Shown in pieces: positions 25,999 through 35,693 of a stretch of DNA of 64,000 nt. Numbering within the stretch: the first letter of the stretch is position 1; every line of letters starts with the position of its first letter. A program made the translations under genes and the position numbers. Under the pieces are notes generated by a model, which ran no database searches, was not told the origin of the DNA, and saw nothing but the letters and a program-made list of their open reading frames with translations. The DNA is from JBGAPH01 sp046349955 (GTDB lineage Bacteria > Planctomycetota > Planctomycetia > Pirellulales > JBGAPH01). The stretch covers positions 257,222 through 321,221 of the forward strand of contig JAXMBI010000003.1 of NCBI GenBank assembly GCA_046349955.1. Direction: 5' to 3'.

Positions 25999-26011
25999 AG
26001 AATTGGGGGGG

Positions 26012-28069
26012 CTAGCGGGCGGGGGTTGCGGGGGCGGCGGCCCTGGGGAGCGGGGGCGGGCCGAAGGGGGTGCGGCCAGCGGCCGGAATGTAGGCCGGCG
26101 GCAACACGCCTGAGCCTTCGAGCTGGCCCGCGTGTTCGAGCAGGATGCGGCGGACCTCGAGCACCGAGAGGGGATGCCGGTGGACGTTCACGTGGTCGGC
26201 CGCCACGGTGATTTCCGATGCGGCGAAGTCGAGGTGCGCGCTGCCGTCGGAGACGACGCCGTCGGTCCCCTTGGCCACGCGGCCGAAGATGCCTTCGTTC
26301 GGCACCACCCCCACGATGTTGTGGTAGGTCACCCACGAAGCGCGGTCGGCGGCCAACATCGTTTCCAGAATCGGCGAATCGGGGGCCAGGCTGTCGATGC
26401 TCGTCGGCACGTCGAACAGGTTGGGCTTGAGGAAGTAGTCGGGATTGTCGTGCAGCAACTGCTGCTCGGCCACGTCGAACATCTTGGGGAGCGTGATCAG
26501 CCGCTGCCCCAGCCAGCGGGTAGCGCTATTGGAAAAGTCGCTGCCGCGGTTGGGCGTCGCGATCGTGATCACCCGCTTGATCGACGAGTTGGGATGGAAA
26601 TAGAACGTGCGGGCCAGGCCGTCCTTCAGTTCCTCTTTGGCCTTCAGGTCATCGAGCCGCTTCTGACTGACGAGATGCCAGAAACGGTCTTCGCTCTCGA
26701 GCGTTTGCCAGCGCGAGACGAGGCCCCCCATGCTATGCCCCACGAGCACCATCTGGTCGAGCGCCACGTCGCGGTGTTCGGGATCGACGATCGAGCGGGC
26801 TTGCGCCAGGTCTTCGCGCAGTTGCGTGGCGGTCTGCCAGAAGGGCTGCCCGGTGGGGTACATGTAGAACCAGAACTGATAGCGGTTGCGCAGCTCGCGG
26901 GAGTAGCGCAAGTCGTTGAACATTTCCATCCACGTGAGCGGCGACGACCAGAGGCCGTGGACCATGAGGACCGGGATCTTGCCAGGCTGGTAGGGCTCGA
27001 GCATGTAGAGCCCGCGGGTCGACATCGCCAGGTTGGAGCCGGGGTTGAAGAGCCCCGAAGTGGCCAGGTCGATCTCCTTGAAGGCCGGACTGTTGAGGAA
27101 GTAGGCCAGCGGCGTGCTGAAGTCGGTCTCGAGCGGCGCCAGGCGGTTTTCGACGGTGATGTCGCAGCCTTCGAGCGGGTCGTAGAGCTCGAGCACCACC
27201 TGGCGGTCGCCGTCGGGGCCGCCGGGAATCACGCGCAGGAAGGCGGTGACCGGAAACGTGAGCCCCGGCGGATAGTAGCGGTCGGCGGGCCCCGGGTTTT
27301 CGGGCTTCTTGCGGACCGCGATCAGCGGCACGCCCAGGCCATAGGTGTGGTACAGGTTCTTGAGGCCGTGGACTTCGAAGTCGGAGACGAACTCGAACCG
27401 CTCGATGTCTTCGCTCCGCCAGTCGCGCAGCCGCGAGACGACGTTGACGTGCAGCGTCTGCTTAGCCGACTTGATCACGTGCGCCTCGCCGGGGCGCAGG
27501 TCCTGATGCTTGCGGACGATCCGCAGCGCGCTCTCGAGCGACGTGTTGTACAGGTCGCAGGCGCCGCGGAATTGTGGGTCATACGGGTTGCGGTACTGCC
27601 CGAACCGCTCGTCGAACAGGTAGAGATAGGAGTGGGCGACCGAAGCGATGTAGAGGTCGAGGCAGCCCTCGTCGCCATGGGCCTGCTTGCGCACGGCCGC
27701 CAGATATGACAGTTCGGCAAAGGCGTAGAGCCGGTCGGCCGAAGGCTCCTGCAGAATGATCTGTTGCAGCTTGCCGAGGGCTTCTTCGGGCGCCTTTTGA
27801 TAGAGCTTGTCGAGATCGTAGCGCCGCAGCAGCACCTGAGTGCGGTCGGTCGGCTGCGGGCCGCCGCTCGAGAGGAGCATCAGCCGCTCGGTGAGCGGGT
27901 TCTTGGGGGCCGAGCGCACGGTCACCCATTCGGCCGAGGCGCAGCCGAAGCCGCCGAGGGGCAACGTCAGCAGGAGCGCGAGCAACAAGCCCCGCGCGCA
28001 GCGCCGCCCAACGGCCGGCAAGGCCGGAACCGCGGCGTCGACTCTGTTCCGCAGGCGAAGCTCGTTCAT
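26012..28069 (-). CDS. Alpha/beta-hydrolase (lipase-like) lipoprotein
   Basis: 685 residues from ATG 28069 (MNELRLRNRV). N-terminal signal with a hydrophobic core and Cys at LGGFGC, suggesting a lipoprotein. The alpha/beta-hydrolase part begins at KIPVLMVHGLWSSPLTWMEM (oxyanion-hole HG), with nucleophile Ser in GHSMGG and a late His in ITVAADHVNVHRHP as candidate catalytic base. The N-terminal 350 residues form an extra helical region. Substrate unknown; an envelope esterase or lipase is inferred. The 338 nt between its start and the divergent small gene at 28409 show no feature. Confidence 0.8.
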   Translation of the reverse strand: MNELRLRNRVDAAVPALPAVGRRCARGLLLALLLTLPLGGFGCASAEWVTVRSAPKNPLTERLMLLSSGGPQPTDRTQVLLRRYDLDKLYQKAPEEALGKLQQIILQEPSADRLYAFAELSYLAAVRKQAHGDEGCLDLYIASVAHSYLYLFDERFGQYRNPYDPQFRGACDLYNTSLESALRIVRKHQDLRPGEAHVIKSAKQTLHVNVVSRLRDWRSEDIERFEFVSDFEVHGLKNLYHTYGLGVPLIAVRKKPENPGPADRYYPPGLTFPVTAFLRVIPGGPDGDRQVVLELYDPLEGCDITVENRLAPLETDFSTPLAYFLNSPAFKEIDLATSGLFNPGSNLAMSTRGLYMLEPYQPGKIPVLMVHGLWSSPLTWMEMFNDLRYSRELRNRYQFWFYMYPTGQPFWQTATQLREDLAQARSIVDPEHRDVALDQMVLVGHSMGGLVSRWQTLESEDRFWHLVSQKRLDDLKAKEELKDGLARTFYFHPNSSIKRVITIATPNRGSDFSNSATRWLGQRLITLPKMFDVAEQQLLHDNPDYFLKPNLFDVPTSIDSLAPDSPILETMLAADRASWVTYHNIVGVVPNEGIFGRVAKGTDGVVSDGSAHLDFAASEITVAADHVNVHRHPLSVLEVRRILLEHAGQLEGSGVLPPAYIPAAGRTPFGPPPLPRAAAPATPAR

Positions 28070-28408
28070 CCGTGAAGCGCTGGCCCAAACTTGGAAGGCC
28101 GCGAACCATAAGCGGGGCCACGCGCCCCGACAAGACCATTTCGGGTTCTTGGCGAAACGAGGCAAGCTGCGTGCGGCCTTGGCAGGCAGGTGTGGGAAGG
28201 TGCGTAAAGGCGGCAAGACCCCATTTCCGAGGCCGCTGGCGATCTTCGGAAAGTTCGTCGTTTTTGGCCAAACCCGCGCGGTCGGCTTGGTCGATACTTG
28301 GTGATGCGAAGGACAACGGGCGTTTGCCCGCGCCTATCGGCCGACCGCAGATGCGGAGGCTGGGGGGCTCAGGGACGAGCGTCCATCACCGCGTAAGGAA
28401 AGCGCCGC

Positions 28409-28654
28409 ATGGTTCGCAGCCGTCTGCGCGTGTATCACGGTCCGCAAGCGACCGCGACGACCGCCTCGGTCTCTCGTTCGGAAGCGGGCGAGACCGTTTC
28501 GGTGCCTTTGGGAGAGGTGTTGCCGCTGTTGGCCGACGCCGTCCGCAGCCAGCGGACCTGGCTCACGGATTTCGAGGACGAAGAGATCACGATCTCGGCC
28601 GACCTCTACGAAGTGATCCTGGCCTACCAACATTTCCGGCGGCCGGTGGCTTAG
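28409..28654 (+). CDS. Small conserved hypothetical protein
   Basis: 81 residues; ATG preceded by AAGGAAAG. Begins VRSRLRVYHGPQ and ends EVILAYQHFRRPVA; the middle LPLLADAVRSQRTWLTDFED and EITISADLYEVI suggest a compact alpha/beta fold. Similar short proteins with the WLxDFxxDxVxVTxDLYEVL pattern occur widely in planctomycetes, function unknown. Divergent from the lipase-like gene. Confidence 0.72.
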   Translation: MVRSRLRVYHGPQATATTASVSRSEAGETVSVPLGEVLPLLADAVRSQRTWLTDFEDEEITISADLYEVILAYQHFRRPVA

Positions 28655-28664
28655 GCCGGATTTC

Positions 28665-28748
28665 GGGCCGGACAGACGCACAGGCTAACAGCCTGCCCCA
28701 CGAGGGAAGGCCGTCGCGGCGCAGGCTTCCAGTCTGTGCGGCCGGCTA
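28665..28748. repeat. Imperfect inverted repeat between convergent genes
   Basis: GGCCGGACAGACGCACAGGC (28667 on) is matched in inverted form by AGGCTTCCAGTCTGTGCGGC then CGGC (28724-28747). The internal sequence has a smaller CAGGCTAACAGCCTG hairpin. It fills the 100-nt gap between the 81-residue gene and trmL, which converge, so it may act as a bidirectional terminator. Confidence 0.5.
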
Positions 28749-28756
28749 GCCAGCGC

Positions 28757-29236
28757 TCATTCCTCGAGCCCCGTAAAGCCCCATTGCCGCAGCGCCTCGT
28801 AGGCGGCGATCGCCGCGGTGTTCGAGAGGTTCAGGCTGCGCATCTCGGGGCGCATCGGCATCCGCAGCACGCGCTCGCGACGCTCGGCGAGAATCGCCGG
28901 CGGCAGCCCCTTGCTCTCGCTGCCGAAGACGAGCACGTCTCCCTCGGCGAACTGCGCCTCGGTGTGGTTGCGGACGCCGGTCTTTGAGAAGAACCACATT
29001 CGCCCGGCGTCGAGCCGCGAAGTGAGAGTCTGCCAGTCGTCGCAGACTTCCCAGTCGAGCAGCTCCCAGTAGTCGAGCCCCGCGCGGCGGACATAGTAGT
29101 CGTCGACGCTGAAGCCGAGCGGCCGGACCATCCACAGCTTGGCTCCCACCGCCACGCAGGTGCGGCCGATGTTGCCGGCGTTGTAGGGAATCTCGGGCTC
29201 GTGGAGCACGATGTGCAGACGGGGGGTATAGGGCAC
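28757..29236 (-). CDS. trmL: tRNA (cytidine(34)-2'-O)-methyltransferase
   Basis: 159 residues, normal for TrmL. SPOUT-class methyltransferase acting on the wobble base of tRNA-Leu. Motifs: HIVLHEPEIPYNAGNIGRTC at the N-terminus, LVFGSESKGLP (AdoMet knot loop) and MRPEMRSLNLSNTAAIAAYE at the C-terminus. Alone in its transcription direction. Confidence 0.92.
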   Translation of the reverse strand: MPYTPRLHIVLHEPEIPYNAGNIGRTCVAVGAKLWMVRPLGFSVDDYYVRRAGLDYWELLDWEVCDDWQTLTSRLDAGRMWFFSKTGVRNHTEAQFAEGDVLVFGSESKGLPPAILAERRERVLRMPMRPEMRSLNLSNTAAIAAYEALRQWGFTGLEE

Positions 29237-29416
29237 GGCGCGTTTCGGCTTGGGAGGTCGCGGAGCGCAGAAAACAGGTCCGCCCCTACTGAAGCGTGGC
29301 CGCGGCGGTTTGGCAACCGGCCGGCGCCGGCTGCCGCTCGAATTCCCGAATTGCTAGGCTAGGCGTTGGCCGGCCGCGCGGCCGCCTTTCCGCCCTGTCC
29401 TTCGGGAGAATCCCCC

Positions 29417-29854
29417 ATGCTCGATCCCACGAAAAAAGCCCTCTCGCTGGCCGAGGAGTTCAAGGCCTTTGCCCTCAAGGGGAACGTGGTCGACCTGGCG
29501 GTGGGCGTGGTGATCGGCACGGCGTTCGGCAAGATCGTGACGTCGCTGGTGAACCACATCATCATGCCGGCGATCGCGTTCGTCCTGCCGGCGGGACCCG
29601 GGTACGAAGGGTGGGTGATCGGCAGCAAGGCGGAAGGCGCGAAGAACATTCCGGTGGGACTATTCCTGGCCGACATCGTGAACTTCATCATCGTGGCCCT
29701 GGCCCTGTTCCTGTTCATCAAGAAGTTCCTCGGCTTCCTGCTGCGGAACCGCAAAGAAGAGGCCGCCGCCCCGCCGCCGCTGACCACGGATCAACAACTC
29801 CTCACCGAGATCCGCGACCTGCTGCAGAAGCAAACCGGCAAGCAGGGATCTTGA
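29417..29854 (+). CDS. mscL: Large-conductance mechanosensitive channel
   Basis: 145 residues from ATG 29417, preceded by GGGAGA. FKAFALKGNVVDLAVGVVIG (N-terminal amphipathic helix and TM1 with Gly-rich pore lining), FGKIVTSLVNHIIMP, then TM2 around FLADIVNFIIVALALFLFI and a charged C-terminal bundle. Homopentameric inner-membrane channel that releases solutes on hypo-osmotic shock. Earlier in-frame starts add only non-conserved residues. Confidence 0.95.
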   Translation: MLDPTKKALSLAEEFKAFALKGNVVDLAVGVVIGTAFGKIVTSLVNHIIMPAIAFVLPAGPGYEGWVIGSKAEGAKNIPVGLFLADIVNFIIVALALFLFIKKFLGFLLRNRKEEAAAPPPLTTDQQLLTEIRDLLQKQTGKQGS

Positions 29855-29933
29855 GTCGTTCACAAACCGGCGGGCGTCGGTCCATCCGGTTCATTCGCGA
29901 TCCGCGTAGCAGCACTTCGCAGCAGGCGTGCAA

Positions 29934-32024
29934 TCACTCGGCGATCGTCTGGCGTGGAACCGCCTTGTAGGGATCCGCCGCCGAAGCAGTGGCCGCTCGG
30001 GCCTTGGTGCCTGGCATGATCTCGAACCGCGGGTCGAAGTCGACCATGGTTGCAGCGAGCTTCTTCAACACGCTCACGTCCCCCTGCACCTGGGCAGTTC
30101 CCGCGGCGATCTGAGCCTCGAGCGTTTTCCTGCCCATCATGGTCTGTTCGAGATCCGCGCGATTGATGGTCAGGGTCAGGTCGGGCTTGTCGGCCAGGAA
30201 GCCCTTGATGTTGGTGAGCGTGGCGTTTTCGAGTTCGATCAAGAACTTCTCGCCGTTGTCGGGCGTGACCAAGTTGATCGTGAACCGCAGACCCTCGGCC
30301 TTGCGGCTATCCATGCGGATGCCGAGGAAGTTGAGGAACAGCTCGGTGGACATCGCCCGAATCACATCAGGGCTGCTCGAATCGGCGGTCTCGCCCTGCG
30401 GGATCCCCGACCGCAACTCATAGGCGGCCGCCAGGTAGCTGTTCCGCAGGCCCGGGTTCTCTTGCTGGTATCCGAGCTGCTCGAACACGTCCGCCAGCAA
30501 GTCCTTGGCGGCCTGGTTCTGCGGCTCCGCCTGCACCAGCTTGTTGAGGATTTCCTGAGCCAGCAGATACTTGCCCTGGTCGTGGAGTTCCCGGCCGCGG
30601 GCGAGGATTTTGCCCGCGCCCCCCATCATCTCGACGAAGAGCGGCGCGGATTCGTGTTGCGGGAGGGGGATGAGGGTGGTCGGATTGCAGTCCCAGAACC
30701 CAAGGTAGCGCTGGATCACGCCGCGGCTATTGTGTTCCGGCGACCCGTGGTAGCCCCGACAATGCCACTTGGCCTGCAAGCTCGCAGGGACCTGGTAGAC
30801 GTTGTGAATCTCGTTGATGGTTACGCCCTGGTTGGCCAGGTGCAGCACCTGATTGTTCATGTGGGCGTAGAGGTCGCGCTGAGCGCGCAGCACTTCTTGA
30901 ATGCGGTCGTTGCCCCAGCGCGGCCAGTGGTGCGAAGCGAACATGACTTCGGCCTGCACGCCAAAGCGGTGCAGCGCCTCGCTGATGTACTTCGACCAGC
31001 GCAAGGGGTCGCGCACGGGAGCGCCCCGCAAGGTGTAGATGTTGTGCAGCGAAGCAATCACGTTTTCAGCCATCCACAGGGCCTTCATTCCCGGGATGTA
31101 CGTGTTCATCTCCGACGGCGCTTCGGTGTTCGGAGTGTTCTGGAAAATCATCGGCACGCCGTCGACCTCGAACTCTTCCAAGTCTCCCTCGACGATCCGC
31201 GTCGGAGCGATCAGCCCCGTCGCGCCGGAGGAGACCGCCTGCCCAAGACCCTGGCCGACGTATCCATGGGGACTGGCAGGCAGCAGCAGCCCATATTGGT
31301 AGAACAGTCGCCGATTCATGGCGTTGCCCGCGTACACATTCTCCGAGATCGTGTGCTCGAGAAAGTCGCGCGGTGCGATGATGGGAATCTTGCCCGCCCG
31401 CACGTCTGCTTCCTGCACGATGCCGCGCGCCCCGCCCCAGTGGTCGCCGTGCGAGTGCGAGTAAATCACCGCGGATACGGGAAGTCCTTGGCCGACGTGC
31501 TCCTGGAACAACCTCCAGGCGGCGCGGACCGGTTCCACGGAGACCAAGGTGTCGAAGACGATCCAACCGGTCTTGCCGCGGACGAACGTGATGTCGGCCA
31601 GGTCGAAGCCGCGGACCTGGTAGATCCCGGGGATCACCTCGTAGAGCCCGTAGTTGTTGTTCAGGACCGACTGGCGGAGCAGCGAGGGATGGATGCTGTC
31701 GAACTCAGCTTGCTTGTCGAGGAACTGAAACCGCTCCATGTCCCAGGCCAGGTGGCCGGCGTCCGCCTTGATCGTGAGCTCCTTCATCGGAGCAATCAGG
31801 CCCTTCCGCTGTTCCTCGAAGTCCTGCTCATCCGCAAACGGCAACCTGGCTTTGGCCTTCTCGAGGATCGCGCGCGTGAAGGGGGAGGGCGCTTTTCCTT
31901 GGGGGTGAAAGTGGTCTTTCGCCGGGGCGGGCGACTGACCGTGCGCCGAACCGCCCTCGAGGATCATGTGACCGGCCACTGCAAAGGCCGGGAGGGACTG
32001 CACGAACTGTCTGCGGGTTGTCAT
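29934..32024 (-). CDS. Alkyl sulfatase, metallo-beta-lactamase fold (SdsA1-like)
   Basis: 696 residues from ATG 32024. Tat-type signal TTRRQFVQSLPAFAVAG. The beta-lactamase-like metal site reads SHSHGDHWGG (two-zinc HxHxDH) near residue 170, with later ligands in ENVIASLHN and HHWPRWG regions; then an alkylsulfatase dimerisation domain (FASHHWPRWG, YLGFWDCNPTTL) and a C-terminal SCP2-like domain for substrate binding. Cleaves alkyl sulfates such as SDS; location predicted periplasmic. The upstream 420 nt to the divergent PSD1 gene contain no gene I can support. Confidence 0.88.
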   Translation of the reverse strand: MTTRRQFVQSLPAFAVAGHMILEGGSAHGQSPAPAKDHFHPQGKAPSPFTRAILEKAKARLPFADEQDFEEQRKGLIAPMKELTIKADAGHLAWDMERFQFLDKQAEFDSIHPSLLRQSVLNNNYGLYEVIPGIYQVRGFDLADITFVRGKTGWIVFDTLVSVEPVRAAWRLFQEHVGQGLPVSAVIYSHSHGDHWGGARGIVQEADVRAGKIPIIAPRDFLEHTISENVYAGNAMNRRLFYQYGLLLPASPHGYVGQGLGQAVSSGATGLIAPTRIVEGDLEEFEVDGVPMIFQNTPNTEAPSEMNTYIPGMKALWMAENVIASLHNIYTLRGAPVRDPLRWSKYISEALHRFGVQAEVMFASHHWPRWGNDRIQEVLRAQRDLYAHMNNQVLHLANQGVTINEIHNVYQVPASLQAKWHCRGYHGSPEHNSRGVIQRYLGFWDCNPTTLIPLPQHESAPLFVEMMGGAGKILARGRELHDQGKYLLAQEILNKLVQAEPQNQAAKDLLADVFEQLGYQQENPGLRNSYLAAAYELRSGIPQGETADSSSPDVIRAMSTELFLNFLGIRMDSRKAEGLRFTINLVTPDNGEKFLIELENATLTNIKGFLADKPDLTLTINRADLEQTMMGRKTLEAQIAAGTAQVQGDVSVLKKLAATMVDFDPRFEIMPGTKARAATASAADPYKAVPRQTIAE

Positions 32025-32446
32025 GGAGCGGAATCCGGGTGTGGAACTGCGGGGCACGGTCGACCGTAATGAAGCAGTCTTCGTGCCGCCGGGGCTATCA
32101 CTCTAACTCCGGCACGCGGGGCCTGCCATTGGCCCCGGTTTTGCCCCGTTTTGCGGCTTTTGTCATGCCCAGACCCCGTCCACAAAGGTCCATGCGCCTG
32201 CGCTATGCGGCGCGCTGGCGCGCGTCTCAGAGCCCATTTTGGCGCTCGCTTGGTGGCTGGTGCAAAGTTGGACAAAGCCGCCGCCTTCTGCTGTAATGGA
32301 GGCCGGAGCACGCCCCCCTAAAAAACCCTCCAGCCGGGTCCGCCAGTCGCAGAAGTCTGCGGCGCATGCGGGCTGTGGAGTTCGCTCCGCCGCCAACTTG
32401 TGCCGGCTGGACCCGCCTGTCCCGACAACCCGATTCGGACTTCGCC

Positions 32447-35400
32447 ATGCCCCGCGTGTGGTTCTGTGTTGGTTGCGCGTTTTCGCTGCTCATGTCTGGC
32501 GTTGCCTCGGCGGCCGAGCGGCCGATCGATTTCAATCGCGACATCCGGCCGATCCTGTCGAACACCTGCTTCAAGTGCCACGGCTTCGACGACAAGGAGC
32601 GCAAGGCGGGCCTGCGGCTCGACACGCTCGATGGCCAGCGGGCCGAACTCGAGTCGGGCGAGAAGGCCGTTGTGCCAGGCGCCCCCGACGAGAGCTCGCT
32701 CGTCGCCCGCGTGACGAGCGACGACGAGAGCACGATGATGCCGCCCCCGGGCTCGAACAAGGTGCTCATGCCGGAGCAGCGTGCGCTCTTGGTGCGCTGG
32801 GTAGCCGAAGGGGCCCCGTTCGCCAAGCACTGGTCGTTCGAGCCGCCGGTGCGGCCGGAACCGCCGACCACAACGCACGAAGACCAGGTGCGAACGCCGA
32901 TCGATCGCTTCGTCTTCGCCCGCCTGGCGGAAGAGCAACTCGCCCCGGCGCTTGAGGCCGACAAGACGCTTCTTCTCCGCCGCGTGACCTTCGACCTCAC
33001 GGGGTTGCCGCCGACGCCGGCCGAGGTCGACGCCTTCCTCGCCGACCAGAGCCCCGAGGCCTACGAGCAGGCGGTCGACCGCCTGCTCGCTTCGCCACGC
33101 TACGGCGAACACTTTGCCCGCGAGTGGCTCGACGCCGTCCGCTACGCCGACACGCACGGCCTGCACTTCGACAACGAGCGCTCGATCTGGCCCTATCGCG
33201 ATTGGGTGATCCGCGCGTTCAACGAGAACAAGCCGTTCGATCAATTCACCGTCGAGCAAATCGCCGGCGACTTGCTGCCCGAGGCGACGCTCGACCAGAA
33301 GGTCGCCACCGGCTTCGGCCGCTGCAACCTGTCGACGAGCGAAGGGGGCTCGATCGACGACGAGGTGCTCGTGCGCTACGCCATCGACCGCACCGAGTCG
33401 GTCGGCGCCGTTTGGCTGGGGCTGACGGTCGGCTGCGCGGTATGTCACAGCCACAAGTACGATCCGCTCAGCCAGCGCGAGTTCTACCAGCTCTTCGCCT
33501 ACTTCAACGGCCTCTCCGACGCCGCCATGGACGGCAACGCCCTGGCCCCGCCCCCCAGCATCAAGGTGCCCAGCGCCGAGCAGCAGGCGGACCTTGCCCG
33601 GCTCGACGACGAGATCGCCGCTGTCAAGACGCAGGTGGCCGAGGCGGTGAAGAAGATCGAGTATCAGGAGCCGCCAGGGGCGAGCGCCGCCCCGAGCGGG
33701 CCGCATGACTTTGTCTGGATTGAGGACGAGTTGCCGGCCGGCGCGAAGCCCAACACCGACGACGGGGGCTGGCAGTTCGTTTCCGAGGTCGACCGACCCG
33801 TGTTTGGCGGCCAAAAGGCCAGCTACCGTAAGGCCGAAGGGGTGAGACAGCATTACTTCACCGACGCCGAGCCTGGCTTGGTGATCGGCCCCGGCGACAA
33901 ACTGTTTGCCCACCTGTACATCGACCCGACTGATCCGCCCAAGACGGTGATGCTGCAGTTCAACGACGGCGACTGGGAACAGCGGGCCTTCTGGGGCGAA
34001 GACCTGATCCCCTTCGGCTCGGCCGGCACGGAAAGCAAGCGGCATCTCGGTCCGCTGCCGGAAGCCGGCAAGTGGGTGCGCCTCGAGGTCGAGGCGCAGG
34101 CAGTCGGTCTGAACCCCGGCGCGGTAATCCGCGGCTGGGCCTTCACCCAGCATGGCGGCAGCGTCTATTGGGACACCGCCGGCATCGTCACCCGCACTCC
34201 GCAAGCGGGGCAGAAGTTCGAGTCGCTCGCCGCTTGGGCGCTCGCCGTGAAGGCGAATCCGCAATCGCTTCCTGAGGCGGTGAAGGGGGCACTCGAACTC
34301 GAGGCCGACAAGCGGAGCGAAGAGCAAGTTGCGCGCGTGCGCGGCTACTTCCTCGAGCACGCCTACGGCGGTTCGCGCGAGACACTCGCGCCGCTGCACG
34401 AAAAGATTGCCGCGCTCGAAAAGCAGAAGGCCGATGTCTACGGTCAGATTCCCGACACGCTGGTGATGGCCGAAATGGAGAAGCCGCGGGAGACGCATCT
34501 GCTGATCCGCGGCGCCTACGACAAGAAGGGGGACAAGCTCGACCCCGGCGTGCCGGCGATGCTGCCGGCCTTGCCGGAGGGGGCGCCGGCCAATCGCTTG
34601 GGCTTGGCCCGCTGGCTCGTCGACCCCAAGCATCCGCTCATGGCCCGTGTGGTGGTGAACCGCTTCTGGCAGCATTACTTCGGCACGGGGCTGGTGAAGA
34701 CGGCCGAAGACTTCGGCGCGCAGGGCGAACGACCTTCGCATCCGGAACTGCTCGATTGGCTGGCCAGCGAGTTCATTTCGAGCGGCTGGGATGTGAAGCA
34801 CCTGCAGAAGTTGATCGTGATGTCGCACGCCTACCGGCAATCGTCGCAGGCGACGCCTGAACTGCTGGCCCGTGATCCCGAGAACCGATTGCTGGCCCAC
34901 GGCCCGCGGTTCCGGCTCGACGCCGAAGTGGTGCGCGACGCGGCCTTGGCCTCGAGCGGCCTGCTGGTCGAAAAGATTGGCGGCCGCAGCGTGAAGCCCT
35001 ATCAGCCTGACGGCGTGTGGGAAGCGGTGGCCTTCCTCGGCAGCAATACCGGCGTGTACAAAGCCGACCCCGGCGAGGGACTCTATCGCCGCAGCCTCTA
35101 CACCTTCTGGAAGCGGACGAGCCCGCCGGCTTCGATGAGCACGTTCGACGCCCCCTCGCGGGAAACCTGCACGATGCGGCGTCCGCGCACGAACACGCCG
35201 TTGCAGGCGCTCGCGCTCCTCAACGACGTGCAGTTCGTCGAGGCCTCGCGCAAGCTGGCCGAGCGGATGATGACCGAAGGGGGCGAGACGGCCGAATCAA
35301 AGGCCACCGCCGGCTTCCGCCTGGCGACCGCGCGCGCCCCGCGGCCTGACGAGCTGGCGGTGCTGCTCGGCGCGTTCGGTCAGAGCCTATCGGAGTACGT

Positions 35401-35542
35401 CGCTCACAAGGACGAAGCGAACAAGCTGCTGGCCGTGGGCGCCTCGCCCAAGAACGACGGCCTCGATCCGGCGGAACTGGCCGCCTGGACGATGGTGGCG
35501 AACATGATTTTGAACCTGGATGAAACGATCACGAAGGAGTGA
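32447..35542 (+). CDS. PSD1 / planctomycete cytochrome c, DUF1549 and DUF1553 protein (first copy)
   Basis: About 1031 residues from ATG 32447; an earlier in-frame ATG at 32366 adds residues without signal character. Signal peptide (to about SAAERP), then the planctomycete cytochrome c domain (PSCyt1) with heme motif CFKCH, DUF1549 (HFAREWLDAVRYADTHGLHF, CAVCHSHKYDPLSQREFYQL with a second CxxCH), a beta-rich insert (about residues 430-590), and DUF1553 (MARVVVNRFWQHYFGTGLV, CTMRRPRTNTPLQALALL). Periplasmic multi-domain protein always paired with DUF1501; a role in polysaccharide or sulfated glycan degradation is suspected. The partner DUF1501 gene follows at 36513. Confidence 0.9.
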   Translation: MPRVWFCVGCAFSLLMSGVASAAERPIDFNRDIRPILSNTCFKCHGFDDKERKAGLRLDTLDGQRAELESGEKAVVPGAPDESSLVARVTSDDESTMMPPPGSNKVLMPEQRALLVRWVAEGAPFAKHWSFEPPVRPEPPTTTHEDQVRTPIDRFVFARLAEEQLAPALEADKTLLLRRVTFDLTGLPPTPAEVDAFLADQSPEAYEQAVDRLLASPRYGEHFAREWLDAVRYADTHGLHFDNERSIWPYRDWVIRAFNENKPFDQFTVEQIAGDLLPEATLDQKVATGFGRCNLSTSEGGSIDDEVLVRYAIDRTESVGAVWLGLTVGCAVCHSHKYDPLSQREFYQLFAYFNGLSDAAMDGNALAPPPSIKVPSAEQQADLARLDDEIAAVKTQVAEAVKKIEYQEPPGASAAPSGPHDFVWIEDELPAGAKPNTDDGGWQFVSEVDRPVFGGQKASYRKAEGVRQHYFTDAEPGLVIGPGDKLFAHLYIDPTDPPKTVMLQFNDGDWEQRAFWGEDLIPFGSAGTESKRHLGPLPEAGKWVRLEVEAQAVGLNPGAVIRGWAFTQHGGSVYWDTAGIVTRTPQAGQKFESLAAWALAVKANPQSLPEAVKGALELEADKRSEEQVARVRGYFLEHAYGGSRETLAPLHEKIAALEKQKADVYGQIPDTLVMAEMEKPRETHLLIRGAYDKKGDKLDPGVPAMLPALPEGAPANRLGLARWLVDPKHPLMARVVVNRFWQHYFGTGLVKTAEDFGAQGERPSHPELLDWLASEFISSGWDVKHLQKLIVMSHAYRQSSQATPELLARDPENRLLAHGPRFRLDAEVVRDAALASSGLLVEKIGGRSVKPYQPDGVWEAVAFLGSNTGVYKADPGEGLYRRSLYTFWKRTSPPASMSTFDAPSRETCTMRRPRTNTPLQALALLNDVQFVEASRKLAERMMTEGGETAESKATAGFRLATARAPRPDELAVLLGAFGQSLSEYVAHKDEANKLLAVGASPKNDGLDPAELAAWTMVANMILNLDETITKE

Positions 35543-35549
35543 CCGAGGA

Positions 35550-35672
35550 TTTTTAACCGCGGAGACGCGGAGGCGCGGAGCGTAGCCGGCACACTCCGTG
35601 TGCCGAATGCTGAAGCGGCGTCCACGGCGAATTCTTGAACCGCGGAGGACACAGAGGACGCCGAGTAGCTCC
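35550..35672. repeat. GGAGACGCGGAGG-type intergenic repeats, left flank
   Basis: TTAACCGCGGAGACGCGGAGGCGCGGAG (split across 35553-35580) and AACCGCGGAGGACACAGAGG (from 35638) belong to a family of short quasi-periodic repeats seen again in inverted form at 36340-36470 and at 62081-62294 and 63818-63848. They flank the small gene at 35694 on both sides. Confidence 0.55.
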
Positions 35673-35693
35673 CCAAAAAACTGGTGATCGCCC

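Noticed and set aside
29928..32069. 713-codon open frame antisense to the alkylsulfatase
   Set aside because: Shadow of the sulfatase, whose Tat signal and HxHxDH site are on the other strand.
32318..34900. 860-codon open frame antisense to the first PSD1 gene
   Set aside because: It is the high-GC mirror of a well-supported gene with recognised domains; the translation is Arg/Gly/Leu-rich with no domain.
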